A stretch of DNA of 64,000 nt, from assembly GCA_964406735.1 (NCBI GenBank), contig CAYOSU010000008.1, forward strand, positions 5,980 to 69,979, written 5' to 3'. The notes under the pieces were generated by a model. It did no database searches and had not been told where the DNA came from. It worked only from the letters and a program-made list of their open reading frames with translations. This DNA comes from CAYOSU01 sp964406735 (GTDB lineage Bacteria > Bacillota > Clostridia > Christensenellales > CAMQZB01). A program made the position numbers and the translations under genes. Of this stretch, positions 60,123 to 64,000 are shown one piece after another. How positions within the stretch are numbered: position 1 is the stretch's first letter; each line of letters begins with the position of its first letter.

Positions 60123-62054
60123 ATGTTTTGGAAAATAAGAAATAAAATGAAGCGGAAGCTAAGTAATAAAAACAAAACATTTAACAAAAATTCTGAACCA
60201 ATACCAAAAATGACTGAAGTTATGGCTTTCCCGCCGATGCCAAGCGAGCGGTTTGCGCTTAAGATCACGTTTGATAACTGTGAATGTAAGAAATATATAT
60301 TTTATATCGATAAAAAAGATGCGGATAAAGAGACTGTTTTGATCAACGGCGTAGAAATGTCGGATAAGATATGGGCGTCGGCAACCATTGTTTCAAATTT
60401 TAAGGGAAAAGAAAAGGGCTATGACGAGTGGCAGGATTATATAATATTTGAGAATAATTCTTATGTCACAGGGAAAGAGTGCTACTTAAAAAGTATTCCG
60501 TATTCCGAACCGACTATTATAAACGAAGTAGTATATTTCAACGACAAGATACAAGTTAAAAGGTCGTGGTCATGGGATAGGAAAATTGTATATAATCATT
60601 ATAATGAACCGCTATTAGCCTATGATGAAAATCGAAATCAGACGTTTGTTTCGCAAGAAGGGAAAAGACTTTCGACCCTTGATTTTAATATTACCAGCGA
60701 TGCGGGAGATGGGATTTCTGTTGCTGGTAAAAGCGGTTACGGTTGTGGCCTTATCGATAAGGATATGCATTTTATAACCCCTATGAAGTATGATGACGTG
60801 GACGATTTTGCTGAGGGGAAAGCAATAGCACGCCTTGGTGAAGAGTGGTTTATCATTGATAAATACGGTAATGAATCAGAACTGGGCGGTGCTGGTAACT
60901 CTGAAAGGTATAAAAAAGTTAAAGGTTTTTCCGATGGCATGTGTATGGTGTCTACGAGTGATATAGATTGGATGCAACTTGCTTCTCACAGCGATTACGA
61001 GCCTGGAGTATGGGGATTCGTTAATGAGAAAGGAGAAGAAGTAATATCTCCTCAATATATTTTTGCGAATGATTTTCAAGGAGGAATTGCAATCGTTGCA
61101 AAAGGAGAGTGGAGTATTTATCCTAAATGGGATGATGAACACGATCAATGTCGTTATTGGAGCGAAGAGGAATTATGGGGAGGAATAGACAAAAGAGGCA
61201 ATGAAGTAATTCCTTTTATATTTGATGAAATAGTTGCATATATGGTTTATGAGAAGGAAGATATTTCTAAAAGAGGTGAAATCTATAAAGCGCATGTAGG
61301 AGGTTGGGAAAACGGGTATTGGGGAATAATAGACCGCAAGGGGAAATGGATAGTTCAACCTCAATTTGAAGATATCGGATTTGAATATCACGATGGATTA
61401 TTTACTTTCTATAGAGAAAATATGTGGGGAGGTGAGCCAAAGATGGGAATTTATGACATTAAACAAAACAAAGTATTGTTTGAGCCGCAGTTTGATGATG
61501 TTGAATTTTGTGATAACGGAGATATTATAGTAGAAGTTTTTGATAAAAATCTCAACCGAAGTGTTAAAAAAATTATGGATCGCACGTGCAAAGAGCGCTT
61601 TAATTCTAATTATACAGACATCACATATAGATATGGATTTTATGAAGTTTCTATCATTGATAAAGATAAGTGTTCGTATGGCGTAGTCGATAAGAACGGC
61701 AAGATGCTTTGCCCGATGGTTGCTTCTGCCGAGCGTGAATTGCCGTTTGAGAGGTGTACGAGCGACGGTAGGATCGTTTTTTATAAAAACGGAAAAAAAG
61801 GCATGAAGAGTTTTAATGGCAATGTTTTGATAGAACCAAAATATGGTGATATATCGGGGTTAGATAATCCCTTTTTAACTGTTACGGTTTCAGATGGGAA
61901 ATATGCTTATGACGGGCTTATAACTCACGACGGAGAAACAGTCATTCCGCCGAAGTATAGTTATATTATGTGGCACAAAAATAAAAACTGCTTTACTTGT
62001 CAGACAGAAGATTCTATCGAGCTATATATAATAGAGGATAAAGAGAAAGTATAG
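60123..62054 (+). CDS. WG-repeat protein
   Basis: 643 residues without signal peptide. After a basic start (rich in Lys and Asn) come about eight repeats of the WG type, for example GVWGFVNEKGEEVISPQY (about 296-313), WGGIDKRGNEVIPF (about 351) and GYWGIIDRKGKWIVQPQF (about 398-415), each a beta hairpin of about 45 residues. Function is unknown; such proteins are thought to bind ligands or proteins. The gene is visibly richer in A and T than its neighbours and uses many ATA, AAA and GAT codons, suggesting acquisition from elsewhere. AAGGAG precedes the ATG. Confidence 0.85.
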   Translation: MFWKIRNKMKRKLSNKNKTFNKNSEPIPKMTEVMAFPPMPSERFALKITFDNCECKKYIFYIDKKDADKETVLINGVEMSDKIWASATIVSNFKGKEKGYDEWQDYIIFENNSYVTGKECYLKSIPYSEPTIINEVVYFNDKIQVKRSWSWDRKIVYNHYNEPLLAYDENRNQTFVSQEGKRLSTLDFNITSDAGDGISVAGKSGYGCGLIDKDMHFITPMKYDDVDDFAEGKAIARLGEEWFIIDKYGNESELGGAGNSERYKKVKGFSDGMCMVSTSDIDWMQLASHSDYEPGVWGFVNEKGEEVISPQYIFANDFQGGIAIVAKGEWSIYPKWDDEHDQCRYWSEEELWGGIDKRGNEVIPFIFDEIVAYMVYEKEDISKRGEIYKAHVGGWENGYWGIIDRKGKWIVQPQFEDIGFEYHDGLFTFYRENMWGGEPKMGIYDIKQNKVLFEPQFDDVEFCDNGDIIVEVFDKNLNRSVKKIMDRTCKERFNSNYTDITYRYGFYEVSIIDKDKCSYGVVDKNGKMLCPMVASAERELPFERCTSDGRIVFYKNGKKGMKSFNGNVLIEPKYGDISGLDNPFLTVTVSDGKYAYDGLITHDGETVIPPKYSYIMWHKNKNCFTCQTEDSIELYIIEDKEKV

Positions 62055-62090
62055 GTAAACGATTTTATTTAAATCATGCTCCCCGCACAA

Positions 62091-62123
62091 AAAACACCAC
62101 TGAAACAAGCAGTGGTGCTTTTA
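62091..62123. terminator. bidirectional terminator between WG and TetR genes
   Basis: CACCACTG and CAGTGGTG, perfect 8 bp, with an A-run before it and CTTTTA after it. Confidence 0.8.
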
Positions 62124-62131
62124 TAATATCT

Positions 62132-62650
62132 TTATTCAAATAAAATAGTGTCGACGAAAGTTTCGGCAAGTACGGTTGGTGGCTCTTTGCAATCGTTATC
62201 GAGCCACGCCATAGAGATGTTAAACAGCATTCCTGCGTATATATAAGGAAGATAATTATTTGTATCGGGATAGTTCTCTCCAAAGCAGGTCGAGAACGCT
62301 TTGTTGAGATAGTCAAGATACAGATATTCTAAGTGTGCTTTTTTCATCATCTGGAACGCCTGCTTATTTTCTTTCAGCATCGAAAAGACTGCTTTTGCCG
62401 TTTCAATATAGTCATCCTTGCATCTTGGATAATAGTGCTGGTTGAAAACGAACGCCTTTGCGTTGCGTTCAAGATAATAAATAATGACGTCTTCCTTCTT
62501 CTTGAAGTGCCGATAAAAAGTTGCACGCCCGACGCCTGCTTTGTTTATTACGTCAGAAACGCTGATCTTTTCAAAAGCCGTATCTTTCATAAGAATAAAC
62601 AACGCCTCTACGATATATGATTTAGAACGTTCTTCGATAGAATTTTCCAC
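62132..62650 (-). CDS. TetR family regulator
   Basis: 172 residues from a GTG at 62650, which lies 11 bases after GGAGG; the in-frame GTG at 62689 would put that ribosome-binding site inside the gene. The helix-turn-helix reads FEKISVSDVINKAGVGRATF followed by YRHFKKKED, classic TetR. The C-terminal domain resembles the TetR_C group of Firmicutes (AGMLFNISMAWLDND). It is divergent from the NTF2-like gene at 62861 and probably represses it. Confidence 0.87.
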   Translation of the reverse strand: MENSIEERSKSYIVEALFILMKDTAFEKISVSDVINKAGVGRATFYRHFKKKEDVIIYYLERNAKAFVFNQHYYPRCKDDYIETAKAVFSMLKENKQAFQMMKKAHLEYLYLDYLNKAFSTCFGENYPDTNNYLPYIYAGMLFNISMAWLDNDCKEPPTVLAETFVDTILFE

Positions 62651-62716
62651 GGTACAAAATGCCTCCTTTTGTTCGGCTTTGAGAAACACAAAACGCTCAA
62701 CTGTTTAATTACTGTT

Positions 62717-62819
62717 ATAAGCGGTTGCGTTTCCGATAAATATATACTATGATACACTTGTTCCATGAAAAAGTCAACTGCAAAACGGATAGGAAACGGA
62801 CGAGGAATAATAAGCGGTT
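62717..62819. promoter_or_regulatory. direct and inverted repeats between TetR and NTF2-like genes
   Basis: ATAAGCGGTT occurs at 62717-62726 and 62810-62819. CGTTTCC (about 62728) recurs inverted as GGAAACG (about 62792). These flank the divergent promoters and may be regulator sites. Confidence 0.4.
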
Positions 62820-62860
62820 CGGCTTTGATCAATACTATATTATATATAAGGAGAGAGAAA

Positions 62861-63349
62861 ATGGAAGAAACTGTTTATTACAAGCAAAGACAAGAGGGCT
62901 ACGCAAAGGTCTTGGAGGAGATCAAAAACGGCAATACGGGCAGAACTGATTTTGAGAATGCGATAAAAGAGAGGACTTTCCGCTGGTGGGCAAATTGGAA
63001 GCCCGATTACGAGGGCTGGCTCGAATGCGCCGACGGCTTTTATGCGAAGTCCTGCGTTATCGACGCTATCGGCAGCACGCCGCAGATATATCAGGATTAC
63101 CGTGCGTCGATGAAATTCCAAAGAGATGCTTTCATTATGGATATGGGCGCTATCGATAATTGCGTCGTAGAGGGCGACACCGTAGCGATAAGCTATCTTA
63201 TGTATCTGACTGCAAAGGCAGATATGGGAGAGCTCAAAAAAGGTATGACGATGACGTTGAAGGTAACGGAGTTCAATAAGTTTGCGAAAATCGAGGGATA
63301 CGACGACCCGATGGTAGTATATCTTCTTTTGACAAGCTGCGGAAAATGA
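62861..63349 (+). CDS. SnoaL/NTF2-like small protein (tentative)
   Basis: 162 residues from ATG 62861, with AAGGAG 7-8 bases upstream; the frame from 62765 covers the promoter region and is rejected. Alternating helices and strands, an aromatic N-terminal half (FRWWANWKPDYEGWLECADGFY) and a strand-rich end fit an NTF2-like cone fold. The catalytic role, if any, is unknown. Control by the divergent TetR is likely. Confidence 0.5.
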   Translation: MEETVYYKQRQEGYAKVLEEIKNGNTGRTDFENAIKERTFRWWANWKPDYEGWLECADGFYAKSCVIDAIGSTPQIYQDYRASMKFQRDAFIMDMGAIDNCVVEGDTVAISYLMYLTAKADMGELKKGMTMTLKVTEFNKFAKIEGYDDPMVVYLLLTSCGK

Positions 63350-63367
63350 GAAAGTAAAAGTATAGAC

Positions 63368-63408
63368 AAAAAAAGGAACGGCGAAACGAAATAAAGTCGT
63401 TCCTTTTT
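63368..63408 (+). terminator. intrinsic terminator after the NTF2-like gene
   Basis: AAAAAGGAACG and CGTTCCTTTTT form an 11-bp stem around a 17-base loop. Confidence 0.85.
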
Positions 63409-63529
63409 CATATAATAAGAAATATTGCAAGAATTTTTGCAGACAATTGAGAGACGGAGATAAATATGGCAATACAAATTGTGGTGTGAAATAAAAAACA
63501 CAACAAGATGTAGAGGAAAGAAAAAAGTT

Positions 63530-63601
63530 AAGAAAAAATGCGAAAAAAAGCGAAAAAACAAGCGAAAAAGCGTTGACAAAATATTTTGGATTTGCTAATA
63601 T
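63530..63601 (+). promoter_or_regulatory. strong stable-RNA promoter with phased A-tracts
   Basis: TTGACA (63573-63578), 17 bases, TAATAT (63596-63601). Upstream are four A-tracts, each introduced by GCG, spaced about one helical turn (63530-63572), like an UP element or intrinsic bend. This fits a growth-rate controlled rRNA/tRNA operon. Confidence 0.8.
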
Positions 63602-63679
63602 AAATAAGCGTTCGACGAGAACGGGCACATTTACAAAGTCAAATAAGGCGAAGCGCTTGCGCACCGTATCATCTAATTT

Positions 63680-63755
63680 GGGGGTATAGCTCAGCTGGGA
63701 GAGCACCTGCCTTGCAAGCAGGGGGTCATCGGTTCGATCCCGATTATCTCCACCA
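63680..63755 (+). tRNA. tRNA-Ala (anticodon TGC)
   Basis: 76 bases with encoded CCA. D-arm AGCTCAGCTGGGAGAGC, anticodon arm CCTGC-CTTGCAA-GCAGG giving TGC, T-loop TTCGATC. The acceptor stem GGGGGTA/TATCTCC has two G-U pairs. It is the first gene after the strong promoter. Confidence 0.96.
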
Positions 63756-63762
63756 CTAATAC

Positions 63763-63839
63763 GGGCTCATAGCTCAGCTGGTTAGAGCACGCGCCTGATA
63801 AGCGCGAGGTCGATGGTTCAAGTCCATTTGAGCCCACCA
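63763..63839 (+). tRNA. tRNA-Ile (anticodon GAT)
   Basis: 77 bases with encoded CCA. Acceptor GGGCTCA/TGAGCCC, anticodon arm CGCGC-CTGATAA-GCGCG giving GAT, T-loop TTCAAGT. It follows tRNA-Ala after 7 bases. The Ala-Ile pair is the one normally found inside rRNA operons. Confidence 0.96.
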
Positions 63840-64000
63840 TATATTATCGCAAGATAGTATATCAGGGGCGGAGCATCTAATAAGACGCTTTTGGTCCTTA
63901 TTTTTTTCAACGGAACCTTGGTTCTCAGACTGAGGTGTTGGAAACGTCGCACATTGACAACTGCATAGAGCAAAGAAAAGAAATACAAGGCAAGAACATT
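63840..64000 (+). other. probable pre-23S spacer
   Basis: After tRNA-Ile there is no gene. ACATTGACAACTGCATAG at 63952 resembles the conserved TTGAAAACT-type stretch shortly before 23S rRNA in Firmicutes spacers, so 23S rRNA probably begins just beyond the window. CTCAG-A-CTGAG (about 63926-63936) is a small stem in the region where processing stems occur. A leader of 16S rRNA is the alternative. Confidence 0.5.

Noticed and set aside
63470..63490. Another CAATACA box near 63472
   Set aside because: No -10 box lies 17 bases downstream and the next promoter is about 100 bases away, so it does not fit the regulon pattern.

Overview
The window looks like a chromosome segment of a spore-forming, anaerobic Bacillota (class Clostridia), probably a gut-type carbohydrate degrader. 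Evidence: spore genes (yabP, a yabQ-like gene, a SpoIIQ-like M23 protein), a clostridial S10-spc-alpha ribosomal cluster with a KOW/L14e-like gene between map and infA, formate-tetrahydrofolate ligase, strong AGGAGG ribosome-binding sites, and many intracellular glycoside hydrolases. A Christensenellales-like lineage is a guess. Base composition is middling by eye, with one clearly AT-rich gene at 60123-62054.

Layout. 1-2514: sugar catabolic operon (fucose-isomerase-like C-terminus, class II aldolase, DUF4432 epimerase-like). 2722-2796: tRNA-Gln. 2999-7520: GH31 glycosidase and sulfatase. 7634-11270: spore/division cluster (yabP, yabQ-like, divIC/ftsB, ppx/gppA-like, M50-like membrane protein, spoIIQ-like). 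11352-18374: L-rhamnose locus (AraC regulator, GH78 rhamnosidase, rhaB, rhaA, second AraC). 18563-19115: debris of a kinase-like and a MATE gene. 19388-24798: two copies of a module of sugar-binding lipoprotein plus convergent TetR gene. 24878-32720: xylose locus (AraC, xylA, xylB), GH2 glycosidase, MFS transporter behind an apparent attenuator. 33190-49221: ribosomal protein/secY/adk/map/infA/rpoA cluster. 49266-49640: structured noncoding DNA with IS200/IS605-like hairpins. 49710-55519: fhs, mscL, AraC, and an apbE/NusG_II/Gx trio. 55768-57915: GH3. 58044-59879: typA. 60123-63349: WG-repeat protein, TetR and NTF2-like gene. 63573-64000: strong promoter with A-tracts, tRNA-Ala, tRNA-Ile and what looks like a pre-23S spacer, with no 16S gene ahead.

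How it works together. None of the glycosidases (GH31, GH78, GH2, GH3), nor the sulfatase, has a signal peptide, so oligosaccharides are probably imported and cut inside the cell. Rhamnose and xylose are isomerised and phosphorylated by RhaAB and XylAB, each under an adjacent AraC regulator. Aldolase products enter glycolysis.

Most interesting signals. (i) Five genes (four regulators and apbE) have a sigma-A promoter whose -10 box ends 6-7 bases before the ATG, without Shine-Dalgarno: probable leaderless mRNAs. (ii) Four unlinked genes (sulfatase, both binding proteins, GH2) share a CAATACA box exactly 17 bases before the -10, suggesting an undescribed regulon. (iii) A promoter plus perfect 12-bp terminator sits in the leader of the MFS gene with no room for another promoter. 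(iv) RhaB is C-terminally shortened at its junction with rhaA.
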